30,767 bases of DNA, taken from positions 1-30,767 of the forward strand of contig SLDE01000050.1 in NCBI GenBank assembly GCA_007125455.1. Direction: 5' to 3'. A program made the translations under genes and the position numbers. The notes beneath the pieces were generated by a model, which saw only the letters and a program-made list of their open reading frames with translations, ran no database searches and was not told the origin of the DNA. Below, piece after piece: positions 7,037 to 17,025 of this stretch. Origin of the DNA: Ectothiorhodospiraceae bacterium. Its GTDB lineage: Bacteria > Pseudomonadota > Gammaproteobacteria > Thiohalomonadales > Thiohalomonadaceae. How positions within the stretch are numbered: the first letter of the stretch is position 1; every line of letters begins with the position of its first letter.

Positions 7037-9271
7037 ATGGCTAAGCGCATCGAGTTGATCGTCCCCGGTATGGGTAGTGACCATTGTGCCGGGATCGTCA
7101 AGGGCAGTTTGCTGAAGCTGGAAGGCATCGAGCAGATTGGTATCAATATCGCGCGTCATCGGGTCACAGTGACGGTGCAGGATCAGGGTCCGGTTGCATC
7201 CACGTTGCGACAGGCAGTGGAGAATGCCGGCTATGAGGTGGCGGCGGTGGAAGGTGAGGACGAAGCGCCTACCAGCGAGCGCCAGGTCGAGGAGGACTAT
7301 CTGCGTCAGGCACGGCAACGGCTCTGGATAGCCGTGCTGCCGACCACCCTGATCATGTTGTTAATGGTGCCGCAGATGCTCTGGCAACCCGTGCCTGGCT
7401 ATCTGTTCTGGGTGGCCCTGCTGGCCTTCCCGGTAGTATTCCTTGCGGGCGGTGCGGCCACCCACAAGGCCGCATGGCGCTCGATCAGAAGCCGTGGCTA
7501 CAACATGGACGTATTGATCTCAATGGGCAGCCTGCCGCCCTATCTCATTGGTCTGTTGGGTTTTGTTACCCCCATGACCTCTTTTATCGAAATGGCCGCC
7601 ACCATCATGACCTTCCACCTATTGGGGCGCTATCTGGAGGCGCGGGCCAAGGGGCGTGCCTCGCAGGCCATCAGGCAATTGCTCAACCTGGGCGCGAAGA
7701 CCGCCCGGATCGAACGCCAGGGGCAGGAACTGGAGGTGTCAGCACAGGACTTGCAGCCCGGCGATCTGATGGTGATCCGCCCCGGCGACAAGATCCCGAC
7801 CGACGGCGAGGTGGTGGCGGGTGAAAGCCACCTCGATGAGTCCCTGGCGACGGGGGAATCCCTGCCGGTCTATAAGGTGGTGGGGGACCAGGTGCTGGGC
7901 GCGACGCTGAATAAGGAGGGTCATCTCAAGGTGCGGGCGACTCGGGTGGGTAAGGATACCTTTCTGGCGCAGGTGGTACGCCTGATCGACGAGGCGCAGG
8001 GTTCCAGGGTTCCTATCCAGGAGTTCGCCGATCGCATGACCGGACGTTTTGTCCCCGTAGTGCTTCTGATTGCCCTGTTTAGCCTGGTGTTTTGGTTGTT
8101 GTTCGCCGACTTCCTCAGGCCACTTCTCCTCTGGGGAGAGAGTTTTCTGCCCTGGGTCGATGCCGGGGCACCTACCCCCGTGTTGGCGATGATGGCCGCC
8201 ATCGCGGTGCTGGTCATTGCCTGCCCCTGTGCCCTGGGTCTGGCCACGCCCACGGCCCTGATGGTGGGTTCTGGACTGGGGGCACAACGGGGGATCCTGA
8301 TCCGTTCGGGGGAGGCGATCCAGACCTTCAAGGATATCCGGGTGGTGGCGCTGGACAAGACCGGCACCATCACCCGCGGAGAACCCCGGCTGAGCGCCGT
8401 GCAAACGGTGGCGGGGATGGCGCGGCGACAATTGCTGAGCCTGGCCGCCAGCGTTGAGCAGGCGTCTGAACACCCCATTGCGACAGCCGTGGTGGCCGGT
8501 GCCAGGGAAGAAGGTATCGAGCTTGCCAAGGTCGAGCACTTTCGCTCTTTGGGTGCAGGTGGTGTGAGCGGTGAGGTGGATGGACGGCGGATCCTGCTGG
8601 GCAATCGCCAACTGATGGAAGAGGCCGGTGTCACCGGTCTGAACGAGCTGACACCAGCACTGCAGGAACTGGAAGGCAAGGGCCAGACCGTGATCCTGCT
8701 GGCCGCCGATTCGGCGCTTTGTGGCCTGCTGGCCGTCTCGGATACACTCAAGGACGACTCGGTCGCAGCGATCGAGGCGCTGCACCGCATGGGCCTGCGG
8801 GTGGTGATGCTGACCGGTGACAACCCACAGGCCGCACAGGCGGTTGCCGATGCGGTGGGGATCGATGAGGTTCTGGCCGGGGTGCTGCCCGAGGGCAAGG
8901 TGGAGGCGATTCGTGGCCTGCAGCAAAAATACGGTCAATGTGTCGCCATGGTGGGCGACGGCATCAACGACGCGGCGGCGCTAAAGCAGGCCAATGTGGG
9001 GATCGCGATCGGGGCCGGGGCGGACGTCGCCATTGAGGCCGCCGATGTCACCCTGATTCGTGGCGAGCTGACGGGGGTGATCGAGGCGATCCGGCTGTCG
9101 CGGGCCACCTTCAGCAAGATCGTCCAGAATTTGGTTTGGGCCAGCGCCTATAACGTGGCGGTGATCCCTATTGCTGCGCTGGGTTTGTTGCATCCGATGA
9201 TCGGTGTGATCGCCATGACGGCCAGCTCCCTGTCGGTGATAGGCAACTCACTGCTGCTCAGGCGGGGGTAG
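7037..9271 (+). CDS. copA: Copper-exporting P1B-type ATPase
   Basis: 744 residues, inner membrane, exports Cu(I) using ATP. There is one N-terminal heavy-metal domain (about 3-70) whose metal loop reads G11-M-G-S-D-H-C17. It has only one cysteine where the usual loop is GMxCxxC. The core has CPC (396-398) in the transport helix, the phosphorylation motif D440-KTGT, the nucleotide-domain S-E-H-P and GDGIND (D641). The final helix has MTASSLSVIGNS, close to the Cu(I)-specific P1B-1 pattern. The ATG has GGAG about nine bases upstream. It is the last gene of the copper block, 58 bases after the small membrane peptide. Confidence 0.95.
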   Translation: MAKRIELIVPGMGSDHCAGIVKGSLLKLEGIEQIGINIARHRVTVTVQDQGPVASTLRQAVENAGYEVAAVEGEDEAPTSERQVEEDYLRQARQRLWIAVLPTTLIMLLMVPQMLWQPVPGYLFWVALLAFPVVFLAGGAATHKAAWRSIRSRGYNMDVLISMGSLPPYLIGLLGFVTPMTSFIEMAATIMTFHLLGRYLEARAKGRASQAIRQLLNLGAKTARIERQGQELEVSAQDLQPGDLMVIRPGDKIPTDGEVVAGESHLDESLATGESLPVYKVVGDQVLGATLNKEGHLKVRATRVGKDTFLAQVVRLIDEAQGSRVPIQEFADRMTGRFVPVVLLIALFSLVFWLLFADFLRPLLLWGESFLPWVDAGAPTPVLAMMAAIAVLVIACPCALGLATPTALMVGSGLGAQRGILIRSGEAIQTFKDIRVVALDKTGTITRGEPRLSAVQTVAGMARRQLLSLAASVEQASEHPIATAVVAGAREEGIELAKVEHFRSLGAGGVSGEVDGRRILLGNRQLMEEAGVTGLNELTPALQELEGKGQTVILLAADSALCGLLAVSDTLKDDSVAAIEALHRMGLRVVMLTGDNPQAAQAVADAVGIDEVLAGVLPEGKVEAIRGLQQKYGQCVAMVGDGINDAAALKQANVGIAIGAGADVAIEAADVTLIRGELTGVIEAIRLSRATFSKIVQNLVWASAYNVAVIPIAALGLLHPMIGVIAMTASSLSVIGNSLLLRRG

Positions 9272-9286
9272 CTCCGTTCCCCCCTT

Positions 9287-9302
9287 GAAGTCTGCGGACT
9301 TC
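9287..9302. terminator. Hairpin after copA (weak terminator candidate)
   Basis: GAAGTC and GACTTC form a perfect 6-base stem with a 4-base loop, 15 bases after the ATPase stop. No T run follows, so intrinsic termination is doubtful. Confidence 0.3.
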
Positions 9303-9323
9303 TACTGCTGGTTGAATGATCCC

Positions 9324-9353
9324 TTGACACAGCCGTGGTTACTCTCCCATGAT
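9324..9353 (+). promoter_or_regulatory. Candidate sigma70-type promoter for the FIST-kinase operon
   Basis: A perfect TTGACA (9324-9329) is followed after 18 bases by CATGAT (9348-9353, four of six consensus bases). It lies about 70 bases upstream of the FIST gene start. Confidence 0.4.
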
Positions 9354-9422
9354 CCCCCCTCTGTGCTCAGGCTCACAGAAAATCACACACACAACAACAA
9401 AAACAAAAAACCGGGAGGGTTC

Positions 9423-10553
9423 ATGTCAAGAATCAGTGTTCACCGTGGGAGCTCCTCACGGGAGGACGAGGCCGAGGCCATCGCCGAGCTTGCTGGGCAG
9501 ACCGGTAGTGACGGGCTTACGGCGGTTATTCTCTTTTGCTCTCCGCGTTATGACTTGCAGCGCCTGGGTCAGGCGATCGCACGGCACTACACTTGTCCGG
9601 TGATCGCCTGCACTACCGCTGGGGAGGTGACCTCAGGGCGGGGCTACCAAAACGATGCTATCGTCGGGGTGGGGCTGAGTTCGCCGGAGCTTGTGGCACA
9701 CACCCGCTTGATCGCGCCGCTGGATAAATTCGATGCCGAGCAGAGTATCCATTTTGCCGATAAGCTCCAGGGCGAACTGACCATGGCGGAACAGTTCGAT
9801 CCGGCGAAGATGTTCGGATTTATGCTGATCGACGGCCTGTCGATGTTGGAAGAGCAGGTCACCGCCTCGCTGTTCAGCAGCCTTAAAGGGGTCTCGCTGA
9901 TCGGTGGCTCGGCCGGGGATGAGCTGCGTTTCGAAAACACCTGGGTCTATCATGACGGGGAGTTTCACAGCAATGCCGCATTGTTCACCCTGTTCGAGAC
10001 CACGCTGCCGTTCAAAACCTTCCGCATCCAGCACTTTATCCCCTCCGAGGATCGGCTGGTTATCACCGAAGCCGATGGTGCCAAGCGCATTGTCTACGAG
10101 ATCAATGGCGAGCCTGCCGCCGAGGAGTACGCCCGCACGCTTGGCCTGCAGGTGGATGAGCTGACCTCCCAGGTCTTTGCCGCCTATCCGGTGATGTTGC
10201 GCATCAATGGGGAGTACTTCGTCCGCTCGATCCAGAAGGTCAACGAAGATGGCAGCCTCACCTTCTTCTGCGCCATCGATAATGGCCTGGTGCTCACCGT
10301 GGCCAGGGGGAGCAATCTGCTCGATAACCTGCAGCAGAACCTGCGTCAGCTCAAGGAGGATATGCCGCAGATGCAGCTTATTCTCGGTTGCGACTGTATT
10401 CTGCGCCGTTTGGAGCTGCACCAAAAGGGCCTACTGGATCAGGCCGCCCCGGTGCTGGATGAGGTGAATTTTGTCGGTTTCTCCACCTATGGGGAGCAGT
10501 TCAACGGCATTCACGTCAACCAAACCCTGACAGGCCTGGCCTTGGGTGGCTAG
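9423..10553 (+). CDS. FIST N/C-domain sensor protein, NosP-like
   Basis: 376 residues, cytosolic. The sequence reads as FIST_N followed by FIST_C: CSPRYD, a segment ACTTAGEVTS-x-GY, and later GGSAGDE in the N half; C-terminal GFSTYGEQFNGIHVNQT. FIST proteins sense small molecules. A heme-bearing subgroup called NosP senses nitric oxide and controls a co-transcribed hybrid kinase, as described in Pseudomonas, Vibrio and Legionella. The arrangement here (FIST, then hybrid kinase, then REC-GGDEF) matches, so NosP is my best guess; heme binding is not shown by sequence. The ATG at 9423 has GGAGG just upstream; a frame extending back to 9285 is not protein-like. Only one base separates it from the kinase start. 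Confidence 0.8.
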   Translation: MSRISVHRGSSSREDEAEAIAELAGQTGSDGLTAVILFCSPRYDLQRLGQAIARHYTCPVIACTTAGEVTSGRGYQNDAIVGVGLSSPELVAHTRLIAPLDKFDAEQSIHFADKLQGELTMAEQFDPAKMFGFMLIDGLSMLEEQVTASLFSSLKGVSLIGGSAGDELRFENTWVYHDGEFHSNAALFTLFETTLPFKTFRIQHFIPSEDRLVITEADGAKRIVYEINGEPAAEEYARTLGLQVDELTSQVFAAYPVMLRINGEYFVRSIQKVNEDGSLTFFCAIDNGLVLTVARGSNLLDNLQQNLRQLKEDMPQMQLILGCDCILRRLELHQKGLLDQAAPVLDEVNFVGFSTYGEQFNGIHVNQTLTGLALGG

Positions 10554-10554
10554 C

Positions 10555-13047
<2,493 letters not shown>

Positions 13048-13075
13048 GTAATCGTAATGACAAAAGGAGATGCCG

Positions 13076-13990
13076 ATGACCGCAAGCAGCCAGGAAAAGA
13101 TACTGATCGTCGATGATGAGCTGACCAACATCGAACTGTTGGCCGAGATCTTCGATGGACAATACGAGGTACTGTTTGCCAACAACGGCAGCAAGGCACT
13201 GGAGATCGCCCAGGAGGCCCATCCCGATATCATTCTGCTCGATGTGATGATGCCCGGCATCGATGGCTTTGAAACCTGCGCCCGTCTCAAGGCACAGCGC
13301 AGTCTGAAAGATATCCCGGTGATCTTCATCACTGGCATGGGCGACAGCGAGGCCGAGGTGCGCGGCCTGGAGATGGGGGCCGCCGACTATGTGACCAAAC
13401 CCATCAACCCGCCGGTGGTGCTGGCACGGGTGCGTAACCTGTTGGAACTGAAGCAGGCGCGGGATCAGCTACAACGTCTGGCCACCACCGACGGGCTGAC
13501 GGGTATCGCCAATCGCCGCCACTTCGAGCAGGTGCTGCATATGGAGCACGAGAACCATGTGCGCCGTGGTGGCGAACTATCCCTGCTGATGATGGATATC
13601 GACTACTTCAAGCCCTTCAATGACAGCTACGGCCACTTGCATGGCGACGATTGCCTGCGCCGTGTGGCACGCACCATCGACGAGGTGGTCGGTGGCGGGA
13701 ACAATCTGGCGGCGCGTTACGGCGGGGAGGAGTTCGTCTGTATCCTGCCCGACACCGATCCAGCCTCCGCGGTGGCCCTGGGCGAGTCGGTACGTCAGGC
13801 GGTCGAGGCCTTGGCCATTCCACATGCCCACTCCGATGTGGCCGCGGTGATCACCACCAGCGCCGGGGTCGTCACCAGTCGCTGCTATGAAGACCGTTCC
13901 GTACTGCACCTGCTGGCGATGGCCGATGAGCAGCTTTATCATGCCAAGGCCGCCGGGCGCAATCGCATCTGTGCCAGCTCAGCCCAGTGA
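13076..13990 (+). CDS. Response regulator diguanylate cyclase (REC-GGDEF)
   Basis: 304 residues. REC domain (about 8-122) has ILIVDDE, phospho-acceptor D56 (LLDVMMPG) and the K-P switch (TKPINPP). The GGDEF domain (about 140-304) carries an intact GGEEF (216-220) and DGLTGIANRR, so cyclic-di-GMP synthesis is expected. The inhibitory I-site (RxxD five residues before GGEEF) reads GGNN, so product inhibition at that site should be absent. The start is ATG 13076, with AAGGAG six bases upstream; the ATG at 13070 overlaps the ribosome site. It lies 28 bases after the hybrid kinase, whose HPt domain is the likely phosphodonor. Confidence 0.92.
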   Translation: MTASSQEKILIVDDELTNIELLAEIFDGQYEVLFANNGSKALEIAQEAHPDIILLDVMMPGIDGFETCARLKAQRSLKDIPVIFITGMGDSEAEVRGLEMGAADYVTKPINPPVVLARVRNLLELKQARDQLQRLATTDGLTGIANRRHFEQVLHMEHENHVRRGGELSLLMMDIDYFKPFNDSYGHLHGDDCLRRVARTIDEVVGGGNNLAARYGGEEFVCILPDTDPASAVALGESVRQAVEALAIPHAHSDVAAVITTSAGVVTSRCYEDRSVLHLLAMADEQLYHAKAAGRNRICASSAQ

Positions 13991-14105
13991 GCGGCTGAGG
14001 GATAGCCGCATCAACCCGTATTTCGCCGTGATCGTTCGCTAAGCGCATCTAGGCAAGCCTCTGATATCCGGTCATACCTGACCTTCAAGCGTGCAGGGGT
14101 GACAT

Positions 14106-14133
14106 TTGCCAGCTTCTTGCTATGTTCTATAAG
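14106..14133 (+). promoter_or_regulatory. Candidate sigma70-type promoter of the DUF6763 gene
   Basis: TTGCCA (14106-14111) and TATAAG (14128-14133) each match five of six consensus bases with a 16-base spacer. They lie 22 bases before the gene start. Confidence 0.5.
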
Positions 14134-14155
14134 AGACCAACAGAGGAGGCCGATG

Positions 14156-14458
14156 ATGTTGCACCGTCTTGTACCAGAAGTGGGGCAGTGGTACCGCAAT
14201 GACAGCGGCGATGTGTTCGAGGTGGTTGCCTACGATGTAGGGGATCCGGTGGTGGAGCTTCAGCACTTCGACGGTACAGTGGAAGAGCTGGAGCTGGAGG
14301 CCTGGTATGCCCAGATGTTGCAGTTGGAGGCGGAGCCGGAGGATTGGTCCGGCCCCTTTGACGATCTGGTCTCCGATGACTTTGGCGATACCGAGGCGGT
14401 GCGCCAGGGCAGCGAGGAGTGGAGCAACCCACTCGATTCGCTGGATTGGGACAAGTGA
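14156..14458 (+). CDS. Small acidic protein, DUF6763 family
   Basis: About 100 residues, strongly acidic, soluble. The pattern VGQWYRN, FEVVAYD, FDGTVEELELE-x-WY, PEDWSGPFDDL and a final EEWSNPLDSLDWD fits the family NCBI lists as DUF6763, common in sulfur-oxidising and related gammaproteobacteria. Its function is unknown. GAGGAGG (14143-14149) precedes two adjacent ATGs; the second (14156) has the better six-base spacing, and the first (14153) is possible. It has its own promoter candidate and a palindrome after the stop that separates it from the convergent protease gene. Confidence 0.7.
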   Translation: MLHRLVPEVGQWYRNDSGDVFEVVAYDVGDPVVELQHFDGTVEELELEAWYAQMLQLEAEPEDWSGPFDDLVSDDFGDTEAVRQGSEEWSNPLDSLDWDK

Positions 14459-14477
14459 TTAAGGGTGTGATTCGTCG

Positions 14478-14502
14478 GGTGCGGTGACGAAAAAACCGCA
14501 CC
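14478..14502. terminator. Palindrome between convergent genes, probable bidirectional terminator
   Basis: GGTGCGGT (14478-14485) and ACCGCACC (14495-14502) form a perfect 8-base stem with a loop containing five A residues. It sits between the DUF6763 stop and the protease stop. The arms are identical to those at 136-162. Confidence 0.5.
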
Positions 14503-14509
14503 AAACTGT

Positions 14510-16906
14510 CTAGTCCTCCTTATCTTCCTTGTGACTGTCGGCGAAGGTCTGGCGGATCTGCGCCATTTCCAATAGTCGCGCCTGAATACGTGCGTTGATT
14601 GAATCCTCCGGATACTCCCCTTGCTCGTCCGCCTCGCCGATGGGTATCCCGGTCAGCAAGGTGATGGCCTGATCCACGTTTTCGATGCTATAGATGTGGA
14701 ACTCCCCGGCCTCTACCGCCGTGACCACTTCGTGGTTGAGCATCAGGTTGCGGCGGTTGCTGGCGGGGATGATCACCCCCTGCTCACCACTGAGGCCGCG
14801 TGCCTTGCATACCTGAAAGAAGCCTTCGATCTTTTCATTCACCCCGCCGATGGGCTGGGAGCGACCGTGCTGGTCGACCGAGCCGGTCATCGCCAGGGAT
14901 TGCCTGATAGGCAGTTCGCCGATGGCCGAGAGCAGGGCGCACAGTTCGGCCATGGAGGCGCTGTCGCCCTCCACGCCGCCATAGTTCTGCTCGAACACCA
15001 GGCTGGCGGAAAGGGACAGGGGGTGCTGCTTGGCGTAGCGGGCAGCGATGAAGGAGGAGAGGATCAAGACGCCCTTGGAATGGATCGGCCCGCCCATCTC
15101 CACTTCGCGTTCGATGTCCACCACCTGGCCCTCACCGATATGTGCCGTGGCGGTGATGCGCGAGGGCTGGCCAAAGCTGTAGTTGCCCATCCCCAGTACC
15201 GACAGGCCGTTGATCTGGCCGATCTTGCTACCCTCGCTGTCGATCAGGATATGGTCGTTTTGGATGGCCTCATGCAGGTGCTCTTGTACCCGGCTGGCGC
15301 GGTAGGTCTGTTGGTCGATGCTGCGGCGGATATCCTCGCCACTGACATGCTCGCGTCCGGCCTCGCGTGCCCAGTAGTCGGCCTCGCGCAGCAGATCGGC
15401 AACGCTGCGCATATGGGTGGTGAGTTTGTGGGCATCCTCCACATGGCGGGAGGCAAAATCGATCACCCGCGCCACGGCCTCGCGATGGAAGGGCAGCAGT
15501 TCTTCCTTGCGTACCAGGGTGGCGATCAGGCGGCTGAGCAGGGTGATGTTTTCCGGGCTGCGGTCGATCTGTTCCTCGAAGTCGGCCTGCACCTTAAACA
15601 GTTCGGCAAAGTCCGGGTCGTATTCATGCAGCAGGTAGTAGAGGATGCGATCGCCGAGGATCACCACCTTGATATCCAGCGGGATCGGTTCGGGTTCGAG
15701 CGAGACGGTACTGGCCAGGCTAAGCATCTTTTCCAGTGGTTCGATGGTGATCTGGCGTGAGTAGAGGGCGCGCTTGAGACCTTCCCAGGCATAGGGATGG
15801 GTGAGCAGTTTATGGGCGTCCAGGAGCAGGTAGCCGCCGTTGGCCTCGTGTAGGGAGCCGGGTTTGAGTAGGGTAAAGTCGGTCACCAGGGTGCCCATTT
15901 GGGCGATGTGTTCGGCCCGGCCCACCAGGTTCATATAGGTGGGATTATCCAGGTAGATCACCGGGGCCCCATCGGGGCGGCCATTGATGATCAGGTTGTT
16001 GACCTTGTAGCGGTGCAGGCTGCGGGCATCGATGGGCTGGCCTTCGCTGTCCTCGGTCTTGATAAAGTCGGGGACATGGTTGATCACGTCCTCCTCGACC
16101 TCGTCCAGGTAGTCGAGCACACCCTGGTGCCCCTGGTATTTTTCGCGCAGCTCCTGCATCGGATGGGCGACTGCCAGTTGGGCGGTCTTGGTGTTTAGCT
16201 CGCGTACCTTCTCGCGGGTTTCACGGCGCCACTGGGGCACATGCTGCAGGATCTCCTGCAGCTGCTCCTGTAGCTTGCTCACCTCTTCTTCCAGGTGACG
16301 CTGCTCGTCCTGTGGTAGCTTTTCGAACTCTTCCGGGCTGACCACCTCCTCGTCGCGCAGCGGTGCGAAGGCAAAACCGTTAGGGGTACGAAACAGCTTG
16401 ATGTGGTGTTCGGTGGCCGCCTCGGCCAGTTCGCCAAAGGCCTGTTCCTGGCGGTTTTTAAGCTCTTCCTCCAGCGCCTGGATCTGGCTGCGGTAGTCGT
16501 CGCTTTCAAACGCGGAGGGCAGGGAACTGGCCAGATCGTCGATCAGCTTTTCCATGTCTTCGGCCAACTGCTCTCCCTTGCCGTGGGGCAGGGCGAGGGC
16601 ACGGGGCTTGTGCGGGTGGTCGAAGTTGTTGACGTAGCACCAATCGTCCGGTGAAGACTGTCCGCTGGCCTTTTGTTGCAGGAACTCGCGCACCATGGTG
16701 TGCTTGCCCATCCCGGAGGGGCCCATCACGTAGAGGTTGAACCCCTCGCGACGAATACCGATCCCGAAATGTACCGCCTGAACGGCGCGGCTTTGGCCGA
16801 TGATCTCGCCCAGATCTTCCAGTTCATCGGTGCTCTCGAAAGGGAAGATGTCGAGGGAACAGGTGTTGGCCAATTCCTCGGCCTTCAGTTTGCTCGCTTC
16901 GTTCAT
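14510..16906 (-). CDS. LonB/YcbZ-type ATP-dependent protease (Lon-related)
   Basis: 798 residues, cytosolic. An N-terminal AAA-type ATPase with Walker A GPSGMGKHT (about 61-69) is split by a long charged coiled-coil insert (about 185-260). It is followed by the Lon protease domain with catalytic S649 in GDSAS and K692 in GGVNEKIEG. The 43-residue Ser-Lys distance is the same as in Lon. The domain order and length match E. coli YcbZ and archaeal-type LonB relatives, but there is no membrane segment. AAGGA lies shortly before the ATG at 16906. It is downstream of ettA on the same strand, separated by a palindromic repeat. Confidence 0.9.
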   Translation of the reverse strand: MNEASKLKAEELANTCSLDIFPFESTDELEDLGEIIGQSRAVQAVHFGIGIRREGFNLYVMGPSGMGKHTMVREFLQQKASGQSSPDDWCYVNNFDHPHKPRALALPHGKGEQLAEDMEKLIDDLASSLPSAFESDDYRSQIQALEEELKNRQEQAFGELAEAATEHHIKLFRTPNGFAFAPLRDEEVVSPEEFEKLPQDEQRHLEEEVSKLQEQLQEILQHVPQWRRETREKVRELNTKTAQLAVAHPMQELREKYQGHQGVLDYLDEVEEDVINHVPDFIKTEDSEGQPIDARSLHRYKVNNLIINGRPDGAPVIYLDNPTYMNLVGRAEHIAQMGTLVTDFTLLKPGSLHEANGGYLLLDAHKLLTHPYAWEGLKRALYSRQITIEPLEKMLSLASTVSLEPEPIPLDIKVVILGDRILYYLLHEYDPDFAELFKVQADFEEQIDRSPENITLLSRLIATLVRKEELLPFHREAVARVIDFASRHVEDAHKLTTHMRSVADLLREADYWAREAGREHVSGEDIRRSIDQQTYRASRVQEHLHEAIQNDHILIDSEGSKIGQINGLSVLGMGNYSFGQPSRITATAHIGEGQVVDIEREVEMGGPIHSKGVLILSSFIAARYAKQHPLSLSASLVFEQNYGGVEGDSASMAELCALLSAIGELPIRQSLAMTGSVDQHGRSQPIGGVNEKIEGFFQVCKARGLSGEQGVIIPASNRRNLMLNHEVVTAVEAGEFHIYSIENVDQAITLLTGIPIGEADEQGEYPEDSINARIQARLLEMAQIRQTFADSHKEDKED

Positions 16907-16931
16907 GGTGGTCCTTGTTGATTATTATTTA

Positions 16932-17007
16932 ACACAGAGATCACAGAGTTGAATGGGGAAACAATCCATATCGCTTGAATACTACCAACACTCCGTGATC
17001 TCTGTGT
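16932..17007. repeat. Large inverted repeat with CACAGAGATCACAGAG arms
   Basis: The left arm 16932-16948 (ACACAGAGATCACAGAG) and right arm 16991-17007 (CTCCGTGATCTCTGTGT) are reverse complements over 17 bases with one mismatch, 42 bases apart. A further ctctgtgttga follows the right arm. It fills the gap between ettA and the protease gene. It looks like a dispersed repeat that could also act as a transcriptional barrier. Confidence 0.6.
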
Positions 17008-17025
17008 CCTCTGTGTTGAATGCCG

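Noticed and set aside
7739..8938. Two long minus-strand frames opposite the copper ATPase
   Set aside because: Low-complexity translations opposite a complete ATPase, with no ribosome site or domain.
14621..15760. A 379-codon plus-strand frame opposite the protease
   Set aside because: Antisense shadow of a gene with intact Walker and catalytic Ser-Lys motifs.
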